A DNA stretch of 64,000 bases from Sulfuricella denitrificans skB26 (GCF_000297055.2 NC_022357.1:186001-250000), one strand, 5' to 3'. Shown: positions 1-9,530, numbered from the stretch's first letter. Made by a program: numbers and translations. Notes: generated from the letters alone by a model not told the origin.

Positions 1-2310
1 CGCGACATTGCCGAAGTTGAGGATGGCCTGGCCGATTACCGGCAGCTCGCGCGCTTCATGGGCAAGACCACCGTTGGCCTGGGCATCGTCAAGGTCACCA
101 ATACCAACACCGTGGCAATTGTCGACGCGATCAAGAAGCGCCTGGAAACCGAGATCATCCCGCAACTGCCGCCGGGCATGACGCTAAACGTCGTCTCCAA
201 CGACGCGATCTTCATCAACGAGATCGTCAATTCCCTGAAGGAACATCTGCTCGAAGGCACGCTGCTGGCCTCGCTGATCGTCTGGCTGTTCCTGCGCAGC
301 ATGCGCTCCACACTGATCATCGCCACAGCCATTCCGGTATCGCTGATGGGCGCGGTGGCGGTGATCTACTTCTTCGGCTACACCCTCAATTCGCTCACCA
401 TGCTCGCCCTGCTGCTGCTGATCGGCGTGGTGGTCGATGATGCCATCGTGGTGCTGGAAAACATCTTTCGCCACCGCGAGGAAATCGACGCCGACCCGGT
501 CACCGCTGCGGTCAACGGCAGCCACGAAGTGATGTTCGCGGTGATCGCGGCGACGCTGTCGCTGGTGTCGATTTTCGCACCGGTGATCTTTATGGGTGGC
601 ATCATCGGCCAGTTCTTCAAATCCTTCGCGGTAGTGGTGACCTTCGGCGTGCTGGTGTCCCTGTTCGTATCGCTCACCCTGACGCCGATGTTGTGCTCGC
701 GTTACCTCAAGGTGGGAAAGCAGCACGGACGCGTGTATTACATCCTGGATCGTTTCTTTCACGGCATGGACAGCCTGTACCGTTATTTGCTCGACAAGGC
801 GCTACGCCACCGCTGGAAGGTGGTTGCGTTGACCCTGGTGACCGTCGTTGCGAGCAGCTATTTTTTCATCAACGTGGGCAAAACTTTCGTCCCTGAAGAG
901 GATGAAGGCCGCTTCCTGATAAACCTGCGTACCCCGCTCGGCTCCAGCATCGAATACACTGACAGCCGTTTACGCATGGTCGAGAAGCTGCTGTTCAGCC
1001 ACAAGGAGATCGTCACTGAGTTTGCCCTGATCGGCCTCGGCAATGCGGGACAGGTCAATCAGGGGATGGTGGTGGTGCGCATGGCGCCGCGCGGAGAGCG
1101 GAAAATCAAGCAGCAGGACGTCATCCCCGTGATTCGCAAGGAGCTGGCGCAAATCCCCGGTGCGCGCGCTTTCGCCGCACCCTATCCGATGGTCGGTGGC
1201 CAGCGAGGCGAGCCCTTGCAGTTCGTGATTAATGGGCCCAATCTCGACGAAGTAGGGCGCTTGGCCAAGTCGCTGCAGCAAACCCTTTCGGCGGACCCTG
1301 GCCTGGGACGCATGGACCTCGATTTGCAGCTCGACCTGCCGCAACTCGTCCTCGATCCCGACCGCACCCGGATTGCTTCTGCGGGGCTGACGACCCAGGA
1401 CGTGGCGCTTGCACTCAACCTGCTCTCCGGCGGCGTAGACATTGCCAAATTCAATGACGTGCCGGGAGATGGTCAGCGCTACGATATCCGGGTCAAGGCC
1501 AAGGACGGCGAATTCAGGCAGCCTTCCGATCTGAACAAGGTTTACCTGCGTTCCCGCGATGGGTCGCTGGTGCGTCTCGACACTGTGGCGAACGTGAAGC
1601 AGACGCTGGGACCCGCAGTAATCGGCCGCTTCGACTTGCAATATGCCGCCACCTTCTACGGCTCACCCACAATCCCGCTCGGCGATGCTGTGAGCAAAGT
1701 GAAAGCCGCCACTGCGGAAATGCTGCCGATGGGCTATACCGTAAAAATGATCGGTCAGGCGGAGGAGTTTGGCAAGACCATGCAGAACATGATTTTCGCC
1801 TTTTCCCTGGCGATGGTCCTGCTGTACATGGTGCTGGCAAGCCAGTTCAACTCCTTCATCCAGCCCTTCATCATCATGGTGGCGCAGCCGCTGGCCATCA
1901 TCGGCGGGGTGATGGCCTTGTGGCTGTTCAACCACACCCTCAACATCTACTCGATGATCGGCCTGGTGCTGTTGATCGGCCTGGTGGCGAAGAACTCGAT
2001 CCTTCTGGTGGATCTCACCAATCAGCGGCGCAAAGAAGGAAAGGGCATCGACGAAGCACTTTCCGATGCCTGTCCGATCCGGATGCGGCCAGTGCTGATG
2101 ACCTCGATGACAGTGATCCTGGCCCTGTTGCCGGCAGCACTGGGCTTGGGGGCCGGCGCGGAAACCAACGGTCCGCTGGCGGTAGCGGTGATTGGCGGTA
2201 TGATTACCTCTACTCTGCTCACCCTGGTGGTGGTGCCGGCGGTGTATTCACTGGTGGAAAGTGCGCTTGAGCGCTGGCGCACACGTCATCTGCAAATGAA
2301 GGAAGAGTGA
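1..2310 (+). CDS. RND efflux transporter permease (AcrB/HAE1 type), 5' end outside window
   Basis: The frame is open from base 1 and runs 769 codons to TGA at 2308. Proteins of this family have about 1,030 residues, so roughly the first 260 are missing. It is an inner-membrane, proton-driven drug or solute pump working as a trimer with a periplasmic adaptor and an outer-membrane channel. The TM4 motif GVVVDDAIVVLEN, with the paired aspartates of the proton relay, is encoded near 424-463. The second half has the matching GLVAKNSILLVDL with the relay lysine near 1978-2013. Large periplasmic loops separate two sets of membrane helices. The next gene starts inside its stop codon (TGATG), so they are translationally coupled. 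The substrate cannot be told from the sequence. Confidence 0.93.
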   Translation, partial: RDIAEVEDGLADYRQLARFMGKTTVGLGIVKVTNTNTVAIVDAIKKRLETEIIPQLPPGMTLNVVSNDAIFINEIVNSLKEHLLEGTLLASLIVWLFLRSMRSTLIIATAIPVSLMGAVAVIYFFGYTLNSLTMLALLLLIGVVVDDAIVVLENIFRHREEIDADPVTAAVNGSHEVMFAVIAATLSLVSIFAPVIFMGGIIGQFFKSFAVVVTFGVLVSLFVSLTLTPMLCSRYLKVGKQHGRVYYILDRFFHGMDSLYRYLLDKALRHRWKVVALTLVTVVASSYFFINVGKTFVPEEDEGRFLINLRTPLGSSIEYTDSRLRMVEKLLFSHKEIVTEFALIGLGNAGQVNQGMVVVRMAPRGERKIKQQDVIPVIRKELAQIPGARAFAAPYPMVGGQRGEPLQFVINGPNLDEVGRLAKSLQQTLSADPGLGRMDLDLQLDLPQLVLDPDRTRIASAGLTTQDVALALNLLSGGVDIAKFNDVPGDGQRYDIRVKAKDGEFRQPSDLNKVYLRSRDGSLVRLDTVANVKQTLGPAVIGRFDLQYAATFYGSPTIPLGDAVSKVKAATAEMLPMGYTVKMIGQAEEFGKTMQNMIFAFSLAMVLLYMVLASQFNSFIQPFIIMVAQPLAIIGGVMALWLFNHTLNIYSMIGLVLLIGLVAKNSILLVDLTNQRRKEGKGIDEALSDACPIRMRPVLMTSMTVILALLPAALGLGAGAETNGPLAVAVIGGMITSTLLTLVVVPAVYSLVESALERWRTRHLQMKEE

Positions 2311-3272
2311 TGAAATGCAAACCAGCGCGCAAGTGGCAAGCAGGGCTGCTGATTACGGTGGCCGGCCTGGCCGCCTGTTCGCACGAATCTGCACAGGTTT
2401 ACCAAGGCTATGCCGAAGGCGAATTCGTGCGTATTGCCGCTCCTTATGCCGGATCGCTCAGTGTTTTGGCAGTGCAGCGCGGCGCACAGATCGACGCCGG
2501 CGCACCCTTGTTCGCACTGGAACAGGACAATGAGAAAGCGGCGCGCGACGAGGCATCACAAGGACTGAAACGCACTGATGCGCAACTGGAAAACCTGAAG
2601 AAGGGCAAGCGTCCCGCCGAACTGGACGCCATCGTCGCCCAGCGCGAGCAGGCGCGGGCCGCCCTGAAACTGTCCGAGGCTGATTTTTCGCGCGACGAGA
2701 AACTCGCGAAAGCGGGATTTATTTCCAGCCAGAAACTGGACGCCGGTCGCAGTGTTCTTAAGCGCGACCGTGAACGTTTGAAAGAACTGGAAGCCCAACT
2801 CGCCACCGCCAAGCTGGCGGCACGGGTCGATGAAATTCGAGCCGCGGAAGCGGCAGTGGCCGCAGCGCGCGCTACCCTCGCCCGCGCCGACTGGTCGCTC
2901 GGCCAGAAGAGTGTGAAGGCGCCGGTTGCCGGACTGGTGCAGGACACGCTTTACGTCCAGGGAGAGTGGGTGCCCGCCGGCAGCCCGGTGGTGTCGCTGC
3001 TGCCACCGCAAAACATCAAGGTGCGCTTCTTCGTGCCGGAAACCCGGGTCGGCTCACTGAAAACCGGGCAGGCCGTCACGCTCTCCTGCGACGGCTGCGC
3101 CGCACCGATTTCCGCCGCGATCAGCTACATCTCGCCGCAAGCCGAATACACCCCACCAGTGATCTACAGCAAGGAAAATCGCGGCAAGCTGGTGTTCTTA
3201 GTCGAAGCGCGGCCTGCTCCGACTGATGCCGCAAAGCTTCGCCCCGGCCAGCCGATGGATGTCAGGCTTTAA
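2310..3272 (+). CDS. HlyD-family periplasmic adaptor lipoprotein
   Basis: This 320-residue membrane-fusion protein links an inner-membrane exporter to the outer-membrane channel. The N-terminus is basic, then hydrophobic, and ends in a lipobox (GLAAC, Cys about residue 23), which predicts a lipid-anchored periplasmic protein. A biotinyl-lipoyl-like half motif, a long alanine- and glutamate-rich coiled-coil hairpin (about residues 70-195), the second lipoyl half (KAPVAGLVQDTLYVQGEWV) and a beta-barrel domain follow in the family order. ATG at 2310 overlaps the RND stop codon. A GTG at 2307 is also in frame but less likely. It lies between the RND pump and an ABC exporter, so it could serve either. 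The YbhG/YhiI-like arrangement with the following ABC genes favours the ABC pair. Confidence 0.9.
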   Translation: MKCKPARKWQAGLLITVAGLAACSHESAQVYQGYAEGEFVRIAAPYAGSLSVLAVQRGAQIDAGAPLFALEQDNEKAARDEASQGLKRTDAQLENLKKGKRPAELDAIVAQREQARAALKLSEADFSRDEKLAKAGFISSQKLDAGRSVLKRDRERLKELEAQLATAKLAARVDEIRAAEAAVAAARATLARADWSLGQKSVKAPVAGLVQDTLYVQGEWVPAGSPVVSLLPPQNIKVRFFVPETRVGSLKTGQAVTLSCDGCAAPISAAISYISPQAEYTPPVIYSKENRGKLVFLVEARPAPTDAAKLRPGQPMDVRL

Positions 3273-3276
3273 CACC

Positions 3277-4203
3277 ATGAATAACGACACGCTGGCCATC
3301 GACGTCACCGGGTTGGTCAAGCGTTTCGGCGATCTGGTGGCGGTGAACGACCTCGCCCTGCAGGTGCGGCGCGGCGAAATCTACGGCTTCCTTGGCCCCA
3401 ACGGTAGCGGCAAGACCACCACTATCCGCATGTTGTGCGGCCTGCTGACGCCCGACAGCGGGAGCGGCACCTGCCTGGGCTACGATGTCATCCGCGAAAC
3501 GCGCCAGATCAAGCGCCAGGTCGGTTACATGACGCAACGTTTTAGCCTGTACGAAGATCTCACTATTCGTGAGAACCTGGATTTCACCGCCCGCATCTAC
3601 GGTATGGCCAACCGCAACGAGGCGGTGGAACGTTCGCTGGAACGGCTCGGCCTGGCCGACCGCCAGAAGCAGCTGGCAGGTACCCTGTCGGGCGGCTGGA
3701 AGCAGCGCCTGGCGCTGGCCGCCTGCATGCTGCACGATCCAAAATTGTTGCTTCTGGATGAACCTACCGCCGGGGTAGACCCCAAGGCGCGGCGCGATTT
3801 CTGGGACGAGATTCACCAGCTCGCCGCCACCGGCATTACGGTGCTGGTCAGCACCCACTACATGGATGAAGCGGAACGTTGCCATCGCCTCGCCTACATC
3901 GCCTACGGCCATTTGCTGGCCGAGGGCACGGTAGCTGAAGTGGTGGAAAACTCCGGCATCGTCACCTGGACGGTAGAGTGTGCCGATCTTTATGCGCTCG
4001 CCGCGAAACTGCGCGGGTTGCCGGGGGTGAGCCAGGTGGTTCCGTTCGGCAACGTTCTGCATGTCAGCGGCACGGATGCGGCGTTGCTGGAGCAGTCCAT
4101 CGAACCGTTCAGGGAGCAGTCCGGGTGCCGCTGGACGCAAGCATCGCCGGGGTTGGAGGATATCTTCATCCAGATGATGGAAAAGGCCAAAGACAATGTC
4201 TGA
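3277..4203 (+). CDS. ABC-2 type exporter ATP-binding protein
   Basis: This is a 308-residue nucleotide-binding subunit of a YbhF/CcmA-like exporter. Walker A is GPNGSGKTT (about residues 39-47), the signature is LSGGWKQRLALA, Walker B is LLLLDEPTAGVDP, and the switch histidine lies in VSTHYMDEAERC. The signature has Trp where most family members have Gln (LSGGW rather than LSGGQ), a known minor variant. The chosen ATG lies 4 bases after the adaptor gene. An in-frame extension upstream would overlap that gene and carries no family sequence. The last 8 bases overlap the permease gene, so the two subunits are co-translated. It has only one ATPase domain, unlike YbhF, which has two. Confidence 0.94.
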   Translation: MNNDTLAIDVTGLVKRFGDLVAVNDLALQVRRGEIYGFLGPNGSGKTTTIRMLCGLLTPDSGSGTCLGYDVIRETRQIKRQVGYMTQRFSLYEDLTIRENLDFTARIYGMANRNEAVERSLERLGLADRQKQLAGTLSGGWKQRLALAACMLHDPKLLLLDEPTAGVDPKARRDFWDEIHQLAATGITVLVSTHYMDEAERCHRLAYIAYGHLLAEGTVAEVVENSGIVTWTVECADLYALAAKLRGLPGVSQVVPFGNVLHVSGTDAALLEQSIEPFREQSGCRWTQASPGLEDIFIQMMEKAKDNV

Positions 4204-5332
4204 ACGTTTCGCCTGGCACCGCTTTCTTGCCGTGGTCACCAAGGAATTTATCCAGATGCGGCGCGATCGCCTGACCTTCGCCATGATGGTTGGCATTCCG
4301 ATGATTCAGCTGGTGCTGTTCGGCTTTGCCATCAATTCCGACCCCAAGAACCTGCCCACGGCGGTGCTGGTGTCCGACCACAGCGAGTTCTCGCGCAGCT
4401 TTGTGCGTTCCCTGGAAAACAGCGGCTATTTCAAGGTGACCGCGCAGCCGCACAGCGAGGCCGAGGCCGAGCGGCTGATCGCCGAGGGCGATGTCCAGTT
4501 CGTGGTCAGCATCCCGGAGAATTTCGCGCGCAAGCTGGTACGCGGAGAACACCCGGCGATTCTGGTCGAGGCCGATGCCACCGACCCCACTGCCGTCGGC
4601 AACGCGGTCGGTGCACTGAGCCAGTTGGCCCAGACCGCCCTCAATCGCGACCTGCAAGGCGCGCTGCAACCGCTGCAAGGCGCGCCCGGCCCGTTCGAGG
4701 TTCAACTTCACCGCCGCTATAATCCGGAAGGTATCACCCAGTACAACATCGTGCCGGGCCTGATGGGCGTGATCCTGACCATGACCATGATCATGCAGAC
4801 CGGCCTCGCCATGACCCGCGAGCGCGAGCGCGGCACCATGGAAAACCTGCTTGCCACGCCGGTGCGGCCGTTCGAGGTGATGGCCGGAAAAATCGTGCCC
4901 TACATCATGGTCGGCTACGTCCAGGTGACACTGATCTTGCTGGCGGCGCGCCTGATCTTCGGCGTGCCGATACTCGGCAGCGTCGTGCTGCTTTACACCG
5001 TGGTACTCGCCTTCATCGCCGCCAACCTGGCGGTCGGACTGATGTTTTCCACCGTGGCAAAGAACCAGATGCAGGCGATGCAGATGACCTTCTTTTTCTT
5101 CCTGCCATCGCTGCTGCTGTCCGGCTTCATGTTCCCGTTCCGCGGCATGCCGGAGTGGGCGCAGAACGTCGGCAGCCTGCTGCCTTTGACCCATTTTTTG
5201 CGCATGGTGCGCGGCATCCTGCTGAAGGGCAACGGCCTGCTGGAAACCCTGCCGCACCTGTGGCCGATCGGCCTGTTCCTGCTGACGGTGGTGGCGATCG
5301 GCCTGAAACGCTATCGTAAGACGCTGGATTAG
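4196..5332 (+). CDS. ABC-2 type exporter permease
   Basis: This 378-residue membrane subunit pairs with the ATPase whose 3' end it overlaps. The layout is that of the YhhJ/YbhR family: a first helix near residues 27-47, a large extracytoplasmic domain of about 150 residues, then five helices in the C-terminal half. The conserved elbow segment MTRERERGTMENLLATPVRPFE precedes the second helix. Only one permease gene is present, so the transporter is probably a homodimer in the membrane; YbhFSR has two different permeases. With the upstream lipoprotein it would form a tripartite exporter. The substrate is unknown. Confidence 0.92.
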   Translation: MSERFAWHRFLAVVTKEFIQMRRDRLTFAMMVGIPMIQLVLFGFAINSDPKNLPTAVLVSDHSEFSRSFVRSLENSGYFKVTAQPHSEAEAERLIAEGDVQFVVSIPENFARKLVRGEHPAILVEADATDPTAVGNAVGALSQLAQTALNRDLQGALQPLQGAPGPFEVQLHRRYNPEGITQYNIVPGLMGVILTMTMIMQTGLAMTRERERGTMENLLATPVRPFEVMAGKIVPYIMVGYVQVTLILLAARLIFGVPILGSVVLLYTVVLAFIAANLAVGLMFSTVAKNQMQAMQMTFFFFLPSLLLSGFMFPFRGMPEWAQNVGSLLPLTHFLRMVRGILLKGNGLLETLPHLWPIGLFLLTVVAIGLKRYRKTLD

Positions 5333-5363
5333 GGAGTTTGCCGGCCAGGAATGCGCCAAGTCT

Positions 5364-5846
5364 TCAAGCTCGGCCCACCGGCAGTGCCGACTTGTCTACC
5401 ACGCGGCGCAAAACGAAGCTGGAGTGCACGCCGGATACGCCTTCGATGCGGGTGATCCGGTTGAGCAGCAGTTCTTGGTAAGCTTCCATGTCATGCGCGA
5501 TGACTTTGAGCTGATAGTCGGCATCCTGCCCGGTAATCAACAGGCACTCCAATACTTCCGGCAATTCGCCGACACTGGCCTCGAAATTCGCGAATCGCTC
5601 TGGGGTATGGCGGTCCATGGAAATGTGGATCAGCGTCATCAGCGAGTAGCCCAGTTTCTTCGCATCCAGCAATGCACGGTAGCCAAGAATCAAACCTGAA
5701 TCTTCCAGGGCGCGCACCCGGCGCAAACAAGGTGAAGGCGACAAGCCGATGCGGTCGGCCAGCTCCTGATTGCTGATGCGCCCCTCTTTCTGCAACACTT
5801 CGAGAATACGCCGGTCGTAACGATCGAGTTCCATAGGCTTGCTCAA
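5364..5846 (-). CDS. Lrp/AsnC-family transcriptional regulator
   Basis: This 160-residue DNA-binding protein has the family's two parts. The N-terminal winged helix-turn-helix begins LDRYDRRILEVLQKEGRISNQELADRIGLSPSPCLRRVRALEDSG (residues 7-51). The C-terminal RAM/AsnC effector domain contains the GxDADYxLKV motif (GQDADYQLKVIAHD), which in the family binds small amino acids and drives oligomer assembly. The gene is divergent from leuA across a gap of 174 bases. Lrp-type proteins often control amino-acid synthesis genes, so regulation of leuA is a reasonable inference but is not proved by position. ATG at 5846 was used; a second in-frame ATG four codons later is possible. Confidence 0.93.
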   Translation of the reverse strand: MSKPMELDRYDRRILEVLQKEGRISNQELADRIGLSPSPCLRRVRALEDSGLILGYRALLDAKKLGYSLMTLIHISMDRHTPERFANFEASVGELPEVLECLLITGQDADYQLKVIAHDMEAYQELLLNRITRIEGVSGVHSSFVLRRVVDKSALPVGRA

Positions 5847-6020
5847 AAATCAGATCCAAAGGCATATTATGCCGCGATTTCATGTTTAACAGTAATATTA
5901 TTGCCGTAATTATTCAATGCATGGCGCATTTAGCAAGCACCTGCTTCGGCATTTGCCGTAATCTTTCTCCTACCCGAAGCGCGACACAAGCCGTCGCCAC
6001 GGCAACCCAGGAGATGAATC
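5847..6020. promoter_or_regulatory. Divergent regulatory region between the Lrp-type gene and leuA
   Basis: The 174-base gap is AT-rich between about 5865 and 5925, unlike the flanking genes, and must hold both divergent promoters. A good ribosome-binding site (CCAGGAGATG) precedes the leuA ATG. I found no leucine-rich leader peptide and no terminator hairpin, so attenuation of leuA is not supported. No operator can be assigned by eye. Confidence 0.5.
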
Positions 6021-7673
6021 ATGAAAACCTTTGACCACAGCAAGTATCGCCCCACCCCGGCGGCGCCCATGCGCCATCGCCAGTGGCCGAGCCGCACCAT
6101 CACGCAGGCCCCGCGCTGGGTCAGCGTCGATTTGCGCGACGGCAACCAGGCGCTGCTCGAGCCCATGAGCGTCGGACAAAAGCGGCGGCTGTGGGCGCTG
6201 CTGGTCAAGCTCGGTTTCAAGGAAATCGAGGTGGGCTTCCCCTCGGCCAGCAAGCCGGATTACGATTTCGTGCGCTGGCTGATAGAGAACGACCAGATCC
6301 CCGGCGACGTGACCGTGCAGGTGCTGGTGCAGGCGCGCGAGGAGCTGATCGTGCGTTCATTCGAGGCGTTGCGCGGGGCGCGGCGCGCCGTCATGCATGT
6401 CTACAATTCGACCTCCACGGTGCAGCGCGAACGGGTGTTCGGCCTGGATCGCGACGGCATTACCGCCATCGCCCGGCAAGGCGCCGAGTGGGTAAAGCGC
6501 GAGGCCGCGAAACACCCGGAGACAGCGTGGGTGTTCGAATACACCCCCGAGAGCTTCACCAGCACCGAATCCGACTACGCCGTGACGGTGTGCGAAGCGG
6601 TGCTGGATGTCTGGCAGCCGACGCCGCAGCACCCCTGCATCATCAACTTGCCGACCACCGTGGAAGTCGCCTCGCCGAATTTCTTCGCCGACCAGGTGGA
6701 ATATTTCGCCACCCACATCAGCCGCCGCGACAGTATCGTGCTCTCGGTACATACCCACAACGACCGGGGCTGCGCCGTGGCGGCGGCGGAACTGGCGCTG
6801 CTGGCGGGCGCAGAACGTGTGGAGGGCACCCTGCTCGGCAACGGCGAACGCACCGGCAACGTGGACATCGTTACCATGGCGATGAACCTCTACAGCCAGG
6901 GTGTCGATCCGCAACTCGATCTTTCCAACCCGGACGAGATCATCCAGGTGGCGAGCGAATGCACCGGCATATCCTTGCATCCGCGCCACCCATGGCTCGG
7001 CGAACTGGTGTATACCGCCTTCTCCGGCAGCCATCAGGACGCAATCAACAAGTGCCTGCACCGGCAGCAGCCGGACGAACCATGGCAGGTGGCCTACCTG
7101 CCCATCGACCCCAAGGACCTGGGGCGCGATTACCAGGCTGTTATCCGCATCAACAGCCAGTCCGGCAAGGGCGGCGTGGCGTTCGTGCTGGCGCGAGATT
7201 ACGGCCTGAACCTGCCGCGCTGGATGCAGGTGGAATTGGCCCAGGTGGTGCAACGGGTGAGCGAGGCGCGTAGCGGCGAGATCGACAGCGCCACCATCCA
7301 TGCGCTATTCATGCAACATTTCGTCGCCGACCAGGAACCGGTGGCGCTGAAAGGCTACCGGCTGGAGCGTAGCAGCAGCCAGGACGTTATCGCCGCGCAC
7401 ATCGTCGAAAATGGCGTGGAACACGCGCTGCACGGCGAAGGGGAAGGTGCGCTTTCCGCTTTCGTCGATAGCTGGATGCGCCACAGCGGACAGCAGTTAA
7501 CCGTGGTGGATTACTCCGAGCACGCCATTGGTTCAGGCACCGATGCCGAAGCGATAGCCTACGTGCAAATCAACATCGATGGCCTGCGCATTTCGGGCAC
7601 CGCGCTGGATCACGACACGGTAAGTGCATCGCTGAAAGCGCTGCTGTCTGCGCTGAATCGCGCCCATGCTTAG
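6021..7673 (+). CDS. leuA: 2-isopropylmalate synthase, long (type 2) form
   Basis: The enzyme condenses acetyl-CoA with 2-oxoisovalerate in the first committed step of leucine synthesis. The 550-residue protein has the HMGL-like TIM barrel with SVDLRDGNQAL near residues 35-45, which carries the metal-binding aspartate. It also has the VHTHNDRGCAVA motif with the two metal-binding histidines, and GNGERTGNVD. A C-terminal LeuA dimer/allosteric domain (about residues 430-550) is expected to bind leucine. The N-terminal start (FDHSKYRPTP) and the overall length match the type 2 branch known from actinobacteria and many proteobacteria, not the E. coli-like 520-residue form. It stands alone, without leuBCD nearby. 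Confidence 0.95.
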   Translation: MKTFDHSKYRPTPAAPMRHRQWPSRTITQAPRWVSVDLRDGNQALLEPMSVGQKRRLWALLVKLGFKEIEVGFPSASKPDYDFVRWLIENDQIPGDVTVQVLVQAREELIVRSFEALRGARRAVMHVYNSTSTVQRERVFGLDRDGITAIARQGAEWVKREAAKHPETAWVFEYTPESFTSTESDYAVTVCEAVLDVWQPTPQHPCIINLPTTVEVASPNFFADQVEYFATHISRRDSIVLSVHTHNDRGCAVAAAELALLAGAERVEGTLLGNGERTGNVDIVTMAMNLYSQGVDPQLDLSNPDEIIQVASECTGISLHPRHPWLGELVYTAFSGSHQDAINKCLHRQQPDEPWQVAYLPIDPKDLGRDYQAVIRINSQSGKGGVAFVLARDYGLNLPRWMQVELAQVVQRVSEARSGEIDSATIHALFMQHFVADQEPVALKGYRLERSSSQDVIAAHIVENGVEHALHGEGEGALSAFVDSWMRHSGQQLTVVDYSEHAIGSGTDAEAIAYVQINIDGLRISGTALDHDTVSASLKALLSALNRAHA

Positions 7674-7838
7674 GACCGTGGCGCCATTAGCCCAGGAGCC
7701 TCTTTTCCTGCCCTCATGGGATGTGGCTCGGTTAATCAGACACCCTGAAGACGGAAAGTTTTCTTGCCCGAAAAAGCGCACACGATAACGCCAAACGATG
7801 CTAGCCTGAAGACTCACCAATTTCTTCTCGCGCCAACC
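7674..7838 (+). promoter_or_regulatory. Leader of the pit gene with possible three-stem structure
   Basis: The gap before the phosphate transporter can fold into a closed junction. An outer stem AGCC/GGCT encloses a hairpin CAGGA...TCCTG and a second hairpin CCC-TCAT-GGG, all between about 7688 and 7734. I do not recognise a known riboswitch class. The fold is a hand reading and may be chance in GC-rich DNA. A TTG codon at 7764, after GGAAAG, could start a longer form of the transporter, in which case the leader would end there. Confidence 0.25.
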
Positions 7839-8885
7839 ATGGATGTCGTGCTGATTCTGGCTATCGCCGCGGTGCTGATAGTGCTCTTGTTCGATTACAC
7901 CAATGGGTTTCACGACGCCGCCAATATCGTCGCCACGGTGATCGCTTCGCGCGCCATGACTCCGGTGCAAGCGGTGGTGATCGTCGGTTTTTTCGAATTC
8001 CTCGGCCCGCTGCTGGGCGGCACGGCGGTCGCCAATACCATCGGCAACTTCATCACCTTGGGCGACTTGAAAGCCACGGTATCGCTCACCATCATCCTGT
8101 GCGGACTGGTGGGCGCCATCGTCTGGAATCTGCTGACCTGGTGGCGAGGCATTCCTTCTTCTTCCTCGCATGCCTTGGTGGGTGGCCTCGCCGGCGTGGT
8201 GGCGGTGGCCGTCGGCGCCGATCATGTCGCATGGGGTTTCGAGGAGTTGCTGTTGCATGGTCATTTCACCGGTGTTACCAAGGTGCTGCTGGCCTTGGTG
8301 CTGTCGCCGCTAATCGGCTTCTGGGTGGGTTTCTTTCTGCACCGCCTGATGCTGTTTCTGCTGCGTGGCGCGAGTCACACGATCAATCGCAGCTTGCGCC
8401 GCGTCCAGTTCCTCACTGCCGCCGGCCTGGCTTTTTCCCACGGCGCCAACGACGCGCAGAAAAGCATGGGCATCCTCACTCTGGTGTTGCTGCTGGGCGG
8501 CTTCATCCATGAATTCGTCGTGCCATTCTGGGTGATGCTGGCCTGCGCCACGGCGATTACACTGGGCATCATGTCCGGCGGCTGGCGCATCGTGCGCACC
8601 CTGGGCTTTGCCATCTACAAAGTGCGACCGCTGCATGCGCTGGATTCCCAGCTCACCTCAGCGGGATTGATTTTCGCCGCCTCGCTGGTCGGGGCACCTG
8701 TTTCCACTACCCATGTCGTCGCCACCTCGATTATGGGGATCGGCGCCTCGGAGCGCCCCAAGGCGGTGCGTTGGGCGAAAGCGAAAGAGATTTCCATAAC
8801 TTGGCTGATCACCATCCCCGGTGCGGCAATAGTGGCGATCGCATGTTATTTCATCGTGCAGCTGACAATGAACTCGATAGGATAA
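7839..8885 (+). CDS. Inorganic phosphate transporter, Pit family
   Basis: This 348-residue inner-membrane protein is a low-affinity, cation- or metal-phosphate symporter. The two family signatures are present: FDYTNGFHDAANIVAT near the N-terminus and FSHGANDAQKSMGI in the second half, reflecting the internal duplication of PiT proteins. About ten hydrophobic segments are visible. ATG at 7839 puts the first membrane helix at the N-terminus as in relatives but has no clear ribosome-binding site. An upstream TTG at 7764 has a better-placed GGAAAG and would add 25 residues. The DUF47 gene follows after 3 bases, the usual Pit/accessory pair. Confidence 0.93.
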   Translation: MDVVLILAIAAVLIVLLFDYTNGFHDAANIVATVIASRAMTPVQAVVIVGFFEFLGPLLGGTAVANTIGNFITLGDLKATVSLTIILCGLVGAIVWNLLTWWRGIPSSSSHALVGGLAGVVAVAVGADHVAWGFEELLLHGHFTGVTKVLLALVLSPLIGFWVGFFLHRLMLFLLRGASHTINRSLRRVQFLTAAGLAFSHGANDAQKSMGILTLVLLLGGFIHEFVVPFWVMLACATAITLGIMSGGWRIVRTLGFAIYKVRPLHALDSQLTSAGLIFAASLVGAPVSTTHVVATSIMGIGASERPKAVRWAKAKEISITWLITIPGAAIVAIACYFIVQLTMNSIG

Positions 8886-8888
8886 GCC

Positions 8889-9530
8889 ATGAGCGAACCA
8901 TCCAAATCCCTCCTCTCAGCGCTCTACAATCGCGTGTTTCCGAAAACGCCCAACTTCTTCAAGTTGCTGACTGAACAATGCGAGATGGTCAGCCTTTCGG
9001 TGGATGATCTGGTTGAATTCATGAAAACCGGTGACGAAACCCTGGGGAAAAAAATCAAGCAGGATGAGCATGAGGCCGACCTCATCAAAATGCGCAACCT
9101 CCATGCCCTGAACGAGGCCTTCTCCACCCCGATAGACCGGGAGGACATTTACCGGGCGATCGCCGATCTCGACCGGATCGTGACCTACTGCAAAACCACG
9201 GTCAGTGAAATGGACGTACTTGGGGTGACGCCGGACACCTTTATCGTCGAGAAGTCCAAGCTGCTGCAGGAAGGCGTAGACGCCCTGGTTGCGGGGTTCG
9301 GCAAGCTGGGCAGCACCCCCCTGACGGCAGCGGACGATGCTGATATAGCACGCAAGGCGCAGCGGCGGGTTGAAAGACTGTATCGCATCGCCTTGGCCGA
9401 GTTGTTCAAGGGCGACGACTACATCAACATGTTCAAGCGCCGCGAAATCTATCGCCACCTCTCCAATGCCGCTCACAACATGGCGCATTGCGCCAATACG
9501 TTGCACGATATCGTGGTGAAGATTTGTTAG
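8889..9530 (+). CDS. DUF47-family (PhoU-like) Pit accessory protein
   Basis: This 213-residue, all-helical cytoplasmic protein belongs to the DUF47/YkaA family, distant relatives of PhoU. Charged amphipathic helices dominate, with PhoU-like patterns such as EHEADLIKMRNLHALNEAF and the closing RREIYRHLSNAAHNMAHCANTLHDIVVK, typical of the family C-terminus. Such proteins are encoded next to Pit transporters and are thought to modulate them. The 3-base spacing indicates one operon. Its stop codon overlaps, by 4 bases, that of the convergent anti-sigma gene. Confidence 0.92.
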   Translation: MSEPSKSLLSALYNRVFPKTPNFFKLLTEQCEMVSLSVDDLVEFMKTGDETLGKKIKQDEHEADLIKMRNLHALNEAFSTPIDREDIYRAIADLDRIVTYCKTTVSEMDVLGVTPDTFIVEKSKLLQEGVDALVAGFGKLGSTPLTAADDADIARKAQRRVERLYRIALAELFKGDDYINMFKRREIYRHLSNAAHNMAHCANTLHDIVVKIC

